A DNA stretch of 47,179 nucleotides from Acidobacteriota bacterium (GTDB taxonomy: Bacteria; Acidobacteriota; Terriglobia; Acidiferrales; UBA7541), in contig JABDFR010000017.1 in the NCBI GenBank assembly GCA_013286465.1, positions 1 to 47,179 on the forward strand. The letters are read 5' to 3'. Each line of letters starts with the position of its first letter. The first letter of the stretch is position 1. The position numbers and the translations under genes are program-made. This document shows, in pieces, positions 17,564 to 27,455 of this stretch. The notes below the pieces were generated by a model that saw only the letters and a list, made by a program, of their open reading frames with translations, was not told where the DNA came from and did not search any database.

Positions 17564-19243
17564 ATGCGCGCCAATGAACGCAGCAAGCTCATCACCCAAG
17601 GCGTCGAGCGAACTCCCAATCGCGCCATGCTCCGCGCCGTAGGCTTCGGCGACAACGATTTCAACAAGCCCATCATCGGCGTAGCCAACGGCTACAGCAC
17701 AGTAACCCCATGCAATGCCGGACTAAACGAACTAGCCCAGCGAGCCGTAAGCGAAGTACGCACGGCTGGCGCCATGCCACAAATCTTCGGCACCATCACC
17801 GTAAGCGACGGCATCTCCATGGGCACCGAAGGAATGAAATTTTCGCTAGTCTCGCGCGAAGTAATCGCCGACTCCATCGAAACCGTCTGTAGCGCTGCCC
17901 GCATGGACGGCGTAATCGTAATCGGCGGCTGCGATAAAAATATGCCCGGCGGCATGCTGGCAATCGCGCGCCTGAATATCCCAGCAATTTTCGTCTACGG
18001 CGGCACGACCAAGCCCGGCCACTTAAACGGGAAAAATCTCACCATCGTAAGCGCCTTCGAAGCGGTCGGTGAATACAGCGCCGGCCGCATCAACGACACT
18101 CAGCTCCAGGAAATCGAAAAAAATTCCTGCCCCGGCGTAGGTTCCTGCGGCGGCATGTACACCGCCAACACCATGTCCTCCGCAATCGAAGCCATGGGCA
18201 TGAGCCTTCCATACTCTTCGACAATGACCGCCGGCGAATCTGAAAAACTCGAAAGCACCGCCGAATCCGCCCGCGCGTTAGCCGAAGCCATCCGACGTCA
18301 AATTCTTCCGAGACAAATCCTCACGCGCAAAGCCTTCGAAAACGCCATTGCGGTCGTAATGGCCACCGGCGGCTCCACAAATGCCGTCCTTCATCTCCTA
18401 GCCATAGCCCAAGCCGCCAAAGTTCCGCTCACCATCGACGATTTCGAAAAAATCCGTCCGCGCGTCCCGGTCCTCTGCGATCTAAAGCCCTCAGGCAAAT
18501 ACGTAATCACCGAGCTGCACGAAGCCGGCGGCATCCCGCAAGTAATGAAAATCCTGCTCGATCACGGCGTGCTACACGGCGACGCCATAACTATCACCGG
18601 CAAAACCATCGCCGAAACGCTGGCGAAAGTTCCGTCCGAACCGCGCAAAGACCAAGATGTAATCCACCCGTGGAGTTCGCCGGTCTACCCGCAAGGCCAC
18701 CTAACAATCCTAAAAGGCAATCTAGCCAGCGAAGGCGCCGTGGCAAAAATCTCCGGCGTAAAATTAAAAAAGATCACCGGCCCAGCCCGCGTTTTCAATT
18801 CCGAGGAAGAATCCCTGGCCGCAATCCTCGCCCACAAAATAAAAGCCGGCGACATCCTGGTAATCCGCTACGAGGGCCCCAAAGGCGGCCCAGGCATGCG
18901 CGAAATGCTCTCGCCCACCTCCGCCTTGATCGGCGCGGGCCTCGGCGATTCCGTAGGTCTGATCACCGACGGCCGTTTCTCCGGCGGCACCTACGGCATG
19001 GTAGTAGGCCACGTAGCCCCCGAAGCCGCAGTCGGCGGCGGCATCGCGCTGGTAAACGAAGGCGACTCCATCACCATCGACGCCGAAGCCCGCCTCTTGC
19101 AACTAAATATCCCATCCGAAGAATTCGAAAAGCGCCGCGCGCAATGGAAACCACCGGAGCCAAGATATCGCCACGGAGTTCTGGCAAAATACGTACGCCT
19201 AGTATCAAGCAGCAGCATCGGCGCAATTACCGACGCGGCATAA
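17564..19243 (+). CDS. ilvD: Dihydroxy-acid dehydratase
   Basis: A 559-residue Fe-S dehydratase that makes the 2-keto acids of valine and isoleucine. Cluster-binding cysteines appear in GGCDKNMPG (about residue 124) and in [16 protein letters not shown] (about 190), and GFSGGTYG-like [20 protein letters not shown] marks the C-terminal domain. AAGG seven bases before ATG 17564 supports the start. Length is as expected. It is followed 39 bp later by the P-II gene, so nitrogen-regulatory genes may be transcribed with it. Confidence 0.96.
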   Translation: MRANERSKLITQGVERTPNRAMLRAVGFGDNDFNKPIIGVANGYSTVTPCNAGLNELAQRAVSEVRTAGAMPQIFGTITVSDGISMGTEGMKFSLVSREVIADSIETVCSAARMDGVIVIGGCDKNMPGGMLAIARLNIPAIFVYGGTTKPGHLNGKNLTIVSAFEAVGEYSAGRINDTQLQEIEKNSCPGVGSCGGMYTANTMSSAIEAMGMSLPYSSTMTAGESEKLESTAESARALAEAIRRQILPRQILTRKAFENAIAVVMATGGSTNAVLHLLAIAQAAKVPLTIDDFEKIRPRVPVLCDLKPSGKYVITELHEAGGIPQVMKILLDHGVLHGDAITITGKTIAETLAKVPSEPRKDQDVIHPWSSPVYPQGHLTILKGNLASEGAVAKISGVKLKKITGPARVFNSEEESLAAILAHKIKAGDILVIRYEGPKGGPGMREMLSPTSALIGAGLGDSVGLITDGRFSGGTYGMVVGHVAPEAAVGGGIALVNEGDSITIDAEARLLQLNIPSEEFEKRRAQWKPPEPRYRHGVLAKYVRLVSSSSIGAITDAA

Positions 19244-19282
19244 TCGCGCGGCGTCAGCCTCAAAGACTGGAGACCAGAAGCG

Positions 19283-19621
19283 ATGACAAAAATCGAAGCG
19301 GTAATTCAACCGTCGCGTTTCGAATCCGTGAAAGAGGCCCTCATCGAAATCGGCATTCAAGGCATGACCGTCTTCGAAGTCCGCGGGCACGGCCGCCAAA
19401 AAGGCCACACCGAAACCTATCGCGGCCGCGAATACGAAGTCGATCTGCTCCCCAAAATCAAAATCGAAATCATTCTCGCCGATAAACTCGTGGACCTCAC
19501 TGTCCAAACCATTCTCAAAGCCGCAAAAACCGGCAAAATCGGGGACGGCAAAATTTTCTTATCGAAAGTGGATGAAGCCATCCGCATTCGCAACGAAGAA
19601 CGCGGAGATCAAGCGCTCTAA
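19283..19621 (+). CDS. glnB: P-II nitrogen regulatory protein
   Basis: A 112-residue P-II signal protein that senses ATP, ADP and 2-oxoglutarate and controls nitrogen assimilation. The T-loop YRGREYEVDLLPKIKIE carries Tyr51 at the canonical uridylylation position, and TGKIGDGKIF is the family signature near residue 87. GlnB and GlnK cannot be told apart from sequence alone; absence of an amtB neighbour and presence of glnD next door favour GlnB. It begins 39 bp after ilvD and lies just before glnD, whose product modifies it. Confidence 0.94.
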   Translation: MTKIEAVIQPSRFESVKEALIEIGIQGMTVFEVRGHGRQKGHTETYRGREYEVDLLPKIKIEIILADKLVDLTVQTILKAAKTGKIGDGKIFLSKVDEAIRIRNEERGDQAL

Positions 19622-19730
19622 TAAAAAATCGCCCGCGGCACCTCCTCAACGCATCGCCGCAGGCCAAGCAAACGCCGCCCGCCATCAGCGCACCCAGAGC
19701 GCACAGCGGGCAGCCGAGGCAATCATCAGC

Positions 19731-22331
19731 ATGTCGTTGTCATCACCGGGCCAGCAACTGCGCGAAACCTACACAGCGGAGTCCGCCAAAATTCAGCAGC
19801 ACTTCGACGCGACCGGTGACGGCCGCGCCGTAACCGAACAGCGCGCCGCTCTGGTCGATCGCATCGCCATCGAACTTTTCCGCCATCATTTCGCGCAAGA
19901 ATCAAATCAAGCAGCAAAAATCGCACTAGTAGCGCTCGGCGGCTACGGACGCCGCGAACTTTTCCCCTATTCCGATATCGATCTGCTATTCCTGGCCGCT
20001 GACACCGCCACCGAAGTAAATCTAAAGTCCGCCACCAGAGATTTCTGCCAGGCCCTCTGGGACATGCGCATGCGAGTCAGCCCCTCAGCCCGCGCCCTCC
20101 CCGAATGTGCAAAATTCAAAAGCGAAAACCCCGAGTTCAATATCTCGCTACTCGATTGCCGCTATCTAGCAGGTGACGAAAATCTATTCAACGAGCTGCA
20201 CCAACAAATTTTGCCCGCCCTGGTCTCCCGCAACCGCGCCTCGCTCCGCGAAAATCTAGCCGAGCTGACCCGCCAGCGCCACGCCAAATACGGCGAAACG
20301 GTTTTTCATCTCGAACCCAATCTAAAAAATTCCCCCGGCGGCCTGCGCGATTTCCACACTGCCTGTTGGCTCGAGCGCATCTCCGAACTCACCGGCGAAA
20401 AACAATTCCCCGCGCACCCCGGCCGCACCTCACCCAAACTAAATCCCGAAGCCGAGCAAGCCTTCGATTTCATCGCCGCCGCAAGATGCCTTGTCCATTT
20501 CCGCCAAGGCCGCGACGACAACGCCCTTACCTACGAACTGCAATCCGTAGCCGCCGAACTCGGCCTCGGCGTCCAACTCGACAAATCCATGCCCCCGGCG
20601 GACTGGATGCGCCGCTATTTCCGTCACGCCCGTGTAATCTTCACCCTGGCCACGCAACTCCTCGACGCCGCCGTCCCCGAAAAAAGTTCCCTCGCAGATC
20701 GCGTAGGCGAATGGAAAGCCAGATTCTCCAATTCGCCATTCGCAATCTCCTCCGGCCGCCTGGTAGTCCGCGAGCCAGCCACTATCACCAAAGATCCCGA
20801 GCAACTCCTATCGCTCTTCGAAGTAATGGCCCGCGACGGCCTAAAGCTAAGCCGCGAAACCGAACAAGAAGTAGAATCCGCCGCCGCCGCGCTGGCAACC
20901 GCAGGCCCGCAAATCCCCAATCTCTGGCCGCACTTACAACAAATTCTGATCGCCCCCTACGCCGCCGACGCCCTCCGCTCCATGCACGCGCAAGGTGTCC
21001 TGGTTCGCCTCTTCCCAGAATTCGCCGCGATCGATTCCCTGGTAATCCGCGATTTCTATCATCACTACACGGTTGACGCCCATTCCTTCATCACCATAGA
21101 AAATCTCAAAGATCTACGCAGCAAGACTACCGAATGGGAAAGAAAATTCGCCGATATCCTCAGCGAACTCGAACAACCGCAACTTTTATTCCTCGCATTA
21201 CTCTTCCACGATGTCGGCAAAGGCATGCCCCACGACGATCACATCGAAGGCAGCCTCCACGCCGTAGATGAAGTCTTCCCCCGCCTCGGTCTCAACCCCA
21301 CCGAAACCGAATCCGTCCGCTATCTAATCGCCAATCACTTGGAAATGTCCGCCAATCTCCTCCGCCGCGACATCTTCGACCCCCAAACCATCCGCAATTT
21401 CGCAGAAAAAGTAGGCACTCCCGAACGCCTGAAAATGCTCTGCCTCTTCACCTACGCCGACATCCGCGCGGTGAATCCCGAAGCGCTCACCCCGTGGAAA
21501 GCCGAATCGCTCTGGCAGCTCTACGTCTCCACAGAAAATTATCTAAATCGCAACGTCGATGAAGAGCGCGTCCACGCCAATCAAGACGGCCGCGAATGGG
21601 TCGAGCGCATAATTCCGCTAGTCTCCACCGACGCCAATCGCCACGAACTCCGCGAATTCCTCGAAGGCCTCCCGCGCCGCTACTTGCTGGCTCACTCCCC
21701 GCAAGAAGTAGCCCGCCATTTCGAAATGTCGCGCCGCCTAGAGTCGTCCGCGGTAGAGCTGCATCTAGAATCGCAAGGGCACATCTACGAGCTAACGGTC
21801 CTAACTGCCGATCGCCCGCAACTTTTCGCCGGCATCAGCGGCACCATCGCCGCCTGGGGCATGAACATCTGGAAAGCCGAAGCCTTCGCCAACGCCAGCG
21901 GCATAATCGTAGACACCTTCCATTTCACCGACCCCTTCCGCACGCTAGAACTAAATCCCAGCGAAATGGATCGCTTCAAAACCAGCATCACGGACGTTCT
22001 TTGCGGCACAGTAAGTCTAGAGAGCCTGATGCGCGGCAGAAAAAATCTACGTGGCCCAGCAATCGCAAAAGTTCCAGTCTCCACGCAAATCCGCTTCGAC
22101 GATTTCTGCAGCAGCCATTCCACCCTGATGGAAATCGCCACCCAAGATCACCCAGGCCTCCTCTACCAAATCACCTCAGTCCTAGCCCAATACGGCTGCA
22201 ACCTAGAAGTAGCCCTAATCGACACCGAAGGCCAAAGAGCCATAGACGTTTTCTATCTAACGCTAGACGGCGCAAAACTAGGTGCCAACCACCAAAGAAA
22301 ACTCCGCGATCTGTTACTAGCCCAACTCTAA
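19731..22331 (+). CDS. glnD: [Protein-PII] uridylyltransferase/uridylyl-removing enzyme
   Basis: An 866-residue bifunctional sensor of glutamine that uridylylates and de-uridylylates P-II. The nucleotidyltransferase motif GGYGRRELFPYSDIDLLFL begins at about residue 70, the HD hydrolase motif LLFHDVGKGMPHDDH at about 490, and two ACT domains follow (ELTVLTADRPQLFAGI from about 684; LMEIATQDHPGLLYQI from about 799). ATG 19731 is chosen because homology begins soon after; an in-frame start at 19572 would overlap the P-II gene by 50 bp and add a basic low-complexity segment. The P-II/GlnD pair directly downstream of ilvD links branched-chain synthesis and nitrogen status by position. Confidence 0.94.
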   Translation: MSLSSPGQQLRETYTAESAKIQQHFDATGDGRAVTEQRAALVDRIAIELFRHHFAQESNQAAKIALVALGGYGRRELFPYSDIDLLFLAADTATEVNLKSATRDFCQALWDMRMRVSPSARALPECAKFKSENPEFNISLLDCRYLAGDENLFNELHQQILPALVSRNRASLRENLAELTRQRHAKYGETVFHLEPNLKNSPGGLRDFHTACWLERISELTGEKQFPAHPGRTSPKLNPEAEQAFDFIAAARCLVHFRQGRDDNALTYELQSVAAELGLGVQLDKSMPPADWMRRYFRHARVIFTLATQLLDAAVPEKSSLADRVGEWKARFSNSPFAISSGRLVVREPATITKDPEQLLSLFEVMARDGLKLSRETEQEVESAAAALATAGPQIPNLWPHLQQILIAPYAADALRSMHAQGVLVRLFPEFAAIDSLVIRDFYHHYTVDAHSFITIENLKDLRSKTTEWERKFADILSELEQPQLLFLALLFHDVGKGMPHDDHIEGSLHAVDEVFPRLGLNPTETESVRYLIANHLEMSANLLRRDIFDPQTIRNFAEKVGTPERLKMLCLFTYADIRAVNPEALTPWKAESLWQLYVSTENYLNRNVDEERVHANQDGREWVERIIPLVSTDANRHELREFLEGLPRRYLLAHSPQEVARHFEMSRRLESSAVELHLESQGHIYELTVLTADRPQLFAGISGTIAAWGMNIWKAEAFANASGIIVDTFHFTDPFRTLELNPSEMDRFKTSITDVLCGTVSLESLMRGRKNLRGPAIAKVPVSTQIRFDDFCSSHSTLMEIATQDHPGLLYQITSVLAQYGCNLEVALIDTEGQRAIDVFYLTLDGAKLGANHQRKLRDLLLAQL

Positions 22332-22369
22332 AATTCCGCATGAATTCCGGCTGCATTTGAATTTTTCCC

Positions 22370-22453
22370 GTAGGGGCGACGGGTCAATCGCTGTGCGGTT
22401 GCAAAGTAATCGACTCGCCCGCCCGAGTAGCGACCGCGAAAAATGTGGGCTAC
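22370..22453. repeat. Possible GTAG-headed element(s) in the glnD-DUF5666 gap
   Basis: GTAGGGGCGACGGG starts at 22370 and GGGCGA can pair with TCGCCC about 45 bases on; a CTAC at 22450-22453 could be the head of an inverted partner. The rest of 22332-22686 shows no gene. Membership in a REP family is uncertain since no second copy is in the window. Confidence 0.35.
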
Positions 22454-22686
22454 GTCCGTCGACGCAACACGATCCGGTTTATTCCGTTTCGTCTTTGGCC
22501 TTGCCCGTATCGACGTCGTTGCCCGCGCCATTGCCCGTAACGCCGCAACAACTCCACTCTTCGAACATCCTGAAACATTCCGGAACTAGATACGTCACAA
22601 TAGGGAAGAATGAATGAGGGAAAGTGCGGCTCGACCCAGCAAATTCAGACCCGCCACTGGCTTCCTCTAAGGCGAGGAATCAAGAA

Positions 22687-23940
22687 ATGAACGCAAGTAA
22701 ATTGGCCGCGCCCATGCTCGCACTGATGCTCACGCTGATGTTTTCGGGCACCGCCCCAATCCCAATCGTCCATGCGCAAACCCCCGCCCCGCAAAATGCC
22801 GCCTCGCGCCCGGTCGGCACAGTAAAAGCCATCAACGGCAATGCAGTAACAATGACCACCGACGCCGGCGCAGAACTCACCGTAAACGTGCAAGACTCCA
22901 CGCGCCTAATCAAAACCGCCCCAGGCCAAAAAGACCTAACCGGCGCCACAGCAATCCAACTCAAAGATCTCCAAGCAGGCGATCGCATCCTGGTCCGCGG
23001 CACTCCCTCCGACGATTCCAAATCCATAGCCGCCGCCGCGATCATCGTAATGAAAAAATCCGATATCGAGCAAAAGCAAGCCGCCGAGCGCGCCGATTGG
23101 CAAAAACGCGGCGTAGGCGGCCTGGTAACCGCGGTCGATCTGGCCTCAGGCACCATCACAATTTCCTCAGCAGCGTTGAGCGGCAACAAAAGCGTCGCTA
23201 TCCACACGGCAAAAGACACCGTAATCCGCCGCTACGCCCCCGATTCCATAAAATTCGATGACGCGAAGCTAGCCACTCTCGATCAAATCCAGCCAGGCGA
23301 CCAACTCCGCGCCCGCGGCGATCGCAATCCCGAAGGCACCGAACTCAACGCCCAAGAAATCGTCTCCGGCTCCTTCCGCAACATCGCCGGCACAGTAATC
23401 TCCACCGACGCAGCCGCCAACACACTCACCGTCACCGATCTAAAAACAAAGAAGCCAGTAATCGTAAAACTCACGCAAGATTCGCAATTCCGCAAACTCC
23501 CGGCAATGATGGCGCAAATAATGGCCGCCCGAATGAGCGGCGCAGCAAGCGGCACAAACGGCGCTCCAGCAGCCGGAAACGGCGGCGCAGGTGGCAACGC
23601 ATCCGCGAATCCGCAACCAGGCAGCGCAGCCCCCGGTGCAACTCCCGGCGCGCGGCCCGGCGGTGGTGCAGGCGGCGCGGGCAACGGCCGCGCCGGTGGC
23701 GGTCAAGATTTTCAGCAAATTTTAAGCCGCATCCCGCCAGCAACTCTCGCAGATTTAGTCAAAGGCGACGCCGTAATGATCGTAGCCACGCAAGGCACCG
23801 GCGACGGCCCCGTCACAGCCATCACCATGCTAAGCGGCGTCGACCCCATCCTCGCCGCCACATCAAAAGGCGGCCAGCAAATGTTCCTAACGCCCTGGAA
23901 CCTAGAGGCGTCCGGCGGCGGCGATGCCGCATCTCAATAA
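22687..23940 (+). CDS. Secreted DUF5666-like protein with Gly/Ala-rich segment
   Basis: A 417-residue protein with a signal peptide (MNASKLAAPMLALMLTLMFSG, cleavage near VHAQ). Repeated short modules of the type GTVKAINGNAVTMTTDAGAELTVNV, GGLVTAVDLASGTITISS and GTVISTDAAANTLTVTDLKTKKPVIV resemble the beta-rich DUF5666 repeats of acidobacterial exported proteins, each followed by a LQAGDRILVRG or IQPGDQLRARG strand. Between about residues 290 and 345 there is a Gly/Ala/Pro-rich low-complexity linker. The C-terminal part (LADLVKGDAVMIVATQG) repeats the module once more. It is followed by the Oar-like receptor, which also has a Gly-rich insert. No biochemical function is known to me. Confidence 0.65.
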   Translation: MNASKLAAPMLALMLTLMFSGTAPIPIVHAQTPAPQNAASRPVGTVKAINGNAVTMTTDAGAELTVNVQDSTRLIKTAPGQKDLTGATAIQLKDLQAGDRILVRGTPSDDSKSIAAAAIIVMKKSDIEQKQAAERADWQKRGVGGLVTAVDLASGTITISSAALSGNKSVAIHTAKDTVIRRYAPDSIKFDDAKLATLDQIQPGDQLRARGDRNPEGTELNAQEIVSGSFRNIAGTVISTDAAANTLTVTDLKTKKPVIVKLTQDSQFRKLPAMMAQIMAARMSGAASGTNGAPAAGNGGAGGNASANPQPGSAAPGATPGARPGGGAGGAGNGRAGGGQDFQQILSRIPPATLADLVKGDAVMIVATQGTGDGPVTAITMLSGVDPILAATSKGGQQMFLTPWNLEASGGGDAASQ

Positions 23941-24045
23941 ATTCAATAACGCACCGCGAAAAATTTCTCAGGAGCGGGAATGAGCCGAGGTTCCATCATC
24001 AAAAATTGCATCCCGACAAGCCCGACGCGTAAGCGTCGTCCGAAC

Positions 24046-24072
24046 GTAGGGCCCGCGCTTTATGCCGGACCT
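24046..24072 (+). repeat. REP family C, single copy before or inside the Oar-like receptor gene
   Basis: GTAGGGCCCGCGCTTTATGCC starts at 24046 and matches the pair at 3749-3907 with one change in the right arm. It lies between a well-placed SD/ATG (AGGAG, ATG 23980) and the signal peptide (ATG 24130), in frame. Confidence 0.8.
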
Positions 24073-24129
24073 CTTCATGCACGATTGTGCCAAAACCACA
24101 ATTCGCCCCGTACCAATCGCCTCAATTCA

Positions 24130-27096
24130 ATGATCGAACTTGCGGCCCTCATCCTAGCAATTATCTTCTTCCTACAAGCCCCGTCACTCGCCGCCCAAGC
24201 CCCCACCGGCACTCTACGCGGCTCCGTAACCGATCCCTCCGGCGGCGCCGTAGTAGGCGCCACCGTCCTCCTAACCGATTCCGCCGGAAAAACCACCACC
24301 GGCCAAACCAACAAAACCGGCGCTTACGAATTCAAAAATCTACCCGCAGACACCTACGGCATGACGGTAGGCGCCACAGGCTTCGCCCTCTACCAAAAAG
24401 ACTCCGTCGCAATCGCAGCCGGCAAAGCTCAAACCGTCGATGTCCAATTAACTCTCGAAGTACAAAAGCAAAAAGTAGAAGTCACCGACTCAGAAACCAC
24501 AGTCGACGTAAATCCCTCCAACAACGCCAGCGCCCTAGTCCTAAAAGGCAAAGATCTAGACGCCCTCTCCGACGATCCCGACGAACTCCAATCCGAACTA
24601 ACCGCCCTGGCCGGCCCCTCCGCCGGTCCCAATGGCGGCCAAATCTATATCGACGGTTTCACCGGCGGCCAACTCCCGCCCAAATCCAGCATCCGCGAAA
24701 TTCGCATCAATCAAAATCCCTTCTCCGCCGAATTCGATAAACTCGGCTACGGCCGCATAGAAATCCTCACCAAGCCCGGCACCAATCAGTTCCACGGCCA
24801 ATTTCTCTTCGACGCCAACGATCAACCGTTCAACGCACAAAACCCGTTCGTAACCACAGTCCCGCCCTATCACACGTTCCTCTTCAGCGGCAACGTAAGC
24901 GGCCCCATCAACAAAAAAGCCTCTTTCTTCGTCGACGCGGAACGCCGCAACATCGGCGACGCCTCCATCGTCAACGCGGTAGTCCTAGATTCCAATTTCA
25001 ATCCCACGCCGTTCACGTCAGCAATCTCCAATCCAAAAACGCGCACCAGCGTAAGCCCGCGCCTAGACTGGCAAGCCACCAAGAACAACACCATCACCCT
25101 GCGTTACCGCTACGTAGTCTCCAACGACACCAACGATCTAGGCACCACCGCGTCTTTCGCCCTGCCCTCGCAAGCCTTCAATTCCACCACCAGCGAACAG
25201 GTAGTCCAAGCCTCGGACACCTACGTAATCAGTGCCACCATGGTCAACGAAACCCACTTCCAGTTCACTCGCGACCGCGAAGACCAAACCGCCCAAAATT
25301 TCGGCACCACCATCTCCGTCCCTGGGGCATTTGTCGACGGCGGGAACAATCAAGGCGATTTTCTGAATCTAGGCAACACCTACGAACTCCAAAATTACAC
25401 GTCGATGTCTCTCGGCAAGCACTACCTGAAATTCGGCGGCCGTGTCCGCGCCTATCAAGCCTCGAATAACGCCAACACAAATTTCAACGGCACCTTCACT
25501 TTCGGCGCGCGCCAATTCCAAGGCCAAACCATCACCGGCCTCGAAGCCTATCAAATCACGCAAGAAGGCCTGGCCGCCGGCGAAACGCTCCCGCAAATCA
25601 TCGCCGCAGGCGGCGGCGCCAGCCAATTCAATATCGCCACCGGAAATCCCTACGCCGCGATCAGTCAATTCGATCTAGGCCTCTACGCCCAAGACGATTG
25701 GCGCCTGCGCCCCAACATGACCCTAAGCCTCGGCCTGCGCTTCGAAACGCAAAACAACATCAGCGATCACGCAGACGTAGCCCCGCGCCTGGCCTTCGCC
25801 TGGGGCCTCGGCCGCAAAGGCGCCGCTCCAAAAACCGTCCTGCGCGCCGGCTGGGGCATGTTCTACGATCGCTTCACCGACACCTACGTCCTGGAAGCCG
25901 AGCAACTCAACGGAATTAATCAGCAACAATTCGTAGTCAACTCGCCGACATTTTTCCCAGATATTCCGCCGGCAGGCTCATTACCCGCAAGTATCCCTAC
26001 GAGCTATCGCATCAGCCCCAATCTACGCGCGCCTTACACCATGCAAGGCGCTCTTAGCCTCGAGCGCCAAATCACCAAGACGATAAACATGGCGCTAACT
26101 TACATTCACTCCGACGGCGTCCACACTCTCCTTTCACGAAATATAAATGCGCCACTCCCCGGCACGTTCAATCCTGACGATCCCACCAGCGGCACCCGCC
26201 CGCTCGGCGATATCGGCAACGTCTACGAATTCGAATCCGACGGCATCTTTCACCAAAATCAATTCGTCGCGAACGCCAACTGGCGCATGGGCACGCGCCT
26301 CTCTCTCTTCGGCTACTACGTGCTGAATTCCGCCCACAGCGACACGGCCGGCGCCAACAGCTTCCCGGCAAATCAATACGATCTCGCCGCAGATTACGGC
26401 CGCGCCGCATTCGATATCCGCCAGCGCGCCTTCATCGGCGGCACGGTAAGCCTGCCCTACGGTTTCCGCGCCAGCCCGTTCATAATCGCCAGCTCCGGCG
26501 CCCCCTTCAACATCACCATCGGCCAGGATCTCAACGGCGACTCGCTCTTCACCGATCGCCCGGCATTCGCAACCTCAGCCACGCTGCCGCAAAATCTAGT
26601 CGTGACGAAATATGGCAATTTCGATCTCGCCCCCGCAGCCACTGCAGCAATCATTCCCCCAAATCTAGGCACGGGCCCAGGACAGTTTTCAGTAAATTTG
26701 CGCCTAAGCAAAACTTTTGGCTTCGGCAAAAAAGCCGATAGCTCCAACAATGGAAACGGCAGAGGCAATCGCACCGGCACCTTCGGCGGCCCAGTAGGCG
26801 GCGGCACGACAGGAGGCGGCGGAGCCGCGGGCGGAGGCGGCGGCCGAGGCGGAGCAGGCGGTGGTGGCGGCGGAGGCGGCGGAAATTTCGGCTTCGGCGG
26901 CAACGACAGCGGCCACCGTTACAGCCTAACTCTAGGCGTCTCTGGCCGAAATATTTTCAATCGAGTAAACCTAGGACCGCCGGTAGGCAACCTAAGCTCC
27001 CCACTATTCGGCCAATCAATCTCATTGGCAGGCGGCATCTTCAATTCTCAAGCCGCCAATCGCCGAGTAGATCTAGTAGCCACCTTCAGCTTCTAA
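24130..27096 (+). CDS. Oar-like TonB-dependent receptor with carboxypeptidase-regulatory domain
   Basis: From ATG 24130 the protein has 988 residues: a signal peptide (IELAALILAIIFFLQAPSLAAQ), a carboxypeptidase-regulatory-like beta domain (GTLRGSVTDPSGGAVVGATV to about residue 110), a plug-like segment (IYIDGFTGGQLPPKSSIREIRINQ) and a long outer-membrane beta barrel ending in a C-terminal Phe (LVATFSF). This architecture is expanded in Acidobacteriota and is thought to import large or sugar-like substrates or to act in adhesion. Near the C-terminus (about residues 875-925) lies a poly-Gly tract, probably a surface loop. An alternative start at 23980 has a better ribosome site but would translate a REP element ahead of the signal peptide. 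GTAG of a family A repeat follows directly after the TAA stop. Confidence 0.88.
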   Translation: MIELAALILAIIFFLQAPSLAAQAPTGTLRGSVTDPSGGAVVGATVLLTDSAGKTTTGQTNKTGAYEFKNLPADTYGMTVGATGFALYQKDSVAIAAGKAQTVDVQLTLEVQKQKVEVTDSETTVDVNPSNNASALVLKGKDLDALSDDPDELQSELTALAGPSAGPNGGQIYIDGFTGGQLPPKSSIREIRINQNPFSAEFDKLGYGRIEILTKPGTNQFHGQFLFDANDQPFNAQNPFVTTVPPYHTFLFSGNVSGPINKKASFFVDAERRNIGDASIVNAVVLDSNFNPTPFTSAISNPKTRTSVSPRLDWQATKNNTITLRYRYVVSNDTNDLGTTASFALPSQAFNSTTSEQVVQASDTYVISATMVNETHFQFTRDREDQTAQNFGTTISVPGAFVDGGNNQGDFLNLGNTYELQNYTSMSLGKHYLKFGGRVRAYQASNNANTNFNGTFTFGARQFQGQTITGLEAYQITQEGLAAGETLPQIIAAGGGASQFNIATGNPYAAISQFDLGLYAQDDWRLRPNMTLSLGLRFETQNNISDHADVAPRLAFAWGLGRKGAAPKTVLRAGWGMFYDRFTDTYVLEAEQLNGINQQQFVVNSPTFFPDIPPAGSLPASIPTSYRISPNLRAPYTMQGALSLERQITKTINMALTYIHSDGVHTLLSRNINAPLPGTFNPDDPTSGTRPLGDIGNVYEFESDGIFHQNQFVANANWRMGTRLSLFGYYVLNSAHSDTAGANSFPANQYDLAADYGRAAFDIRQRAFIGGTVSLPYGFRASPFIIASSGAPFNITIGQDLNGDSLFTDRPAFATSATLPQNLVVTKYGNFDLAPAATAAIIPPNLGTGPGQFSVNLRLSKTFGFGKKADSSNNGNGRGNRTGTFGGPVGGGTTGGGGAAGGGGGRGGAGGGGGGGGGNFGFGGNDSGHRYSLTLGVSGRNIFNRVNLGPPVGNLSSPLFGQSISLAGGIFNSQAANRRVDLVATFSF

Positions 27097-27128
27097 GTAG
27101 CGCCGGCGTCCCTGCCGGCATCTTACGA
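27097..27128 (+). repeat. REP family A, single copy after the receptor
   Basis: GTAGCGCCGGCG at 27097 follows the TAA stop with no spacing and ends CATCTTACGA. Confidence 0.85.
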
Positions 27129-27198
27129 CCGCAAAAGCCGGCAACAACGAAACTCCCGGCCGGCCCAGAAAAATCTGGCAGCAAGCGCATTTGAAGTT

Positions 27199-27238
27199 GT
27201 AGGGGAGGGTGCTTCAACCCTCCCGCCGTTCGGCCCCG
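27199..27238 (+). repeat. REP family D, single copy
   Basis: GTAGGGGAGGGTGCTTC at 27199 with GGGAGGGT/ACCCTCCC-type hairpin and the family tail CCGTTCGGCCCC. It lies in the 359-bp gap before the small secreted protein; from here to about 41.7 kb I see no further GTAG repeat. Confidence 0.8.
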
Positions 27239-27372
27239 CGCGTTCCCGTTAAATCCATACGTCCGGCGATACGGCCATTCAGGACTTTGCAAGACGAATA
27301 AAAACAGCCAAACCAGTTTCACCGAAATCCCCAACTTCACCAGTGCCTCAAGCTTTTTGCCGGGACAGACCC

Positions 27373-27393
27373 CGCGAGGTTTATACTCTCGCG
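27373..27393. promoter_or_regulatory. Inverted repeat over a possible -10 element
   Basis: CGCGAG-N9-CTCGCG is a perfect 6+6 bp palindrome, and its spacer contains most of TATACT (27382-27387), a five-of-six -10 match. It lies 63 bp before the secreted Cys-protein gene, so it could be a repressor site. No good -35 is visible. Confidence 0.35.
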
Positions 27394-27455
27394 ATCTGAA
27401 ACGGCCAAACCGGAAATGTCCGCGAAGCCCTGCGTGACCCCGCCGGAGGAAAATC

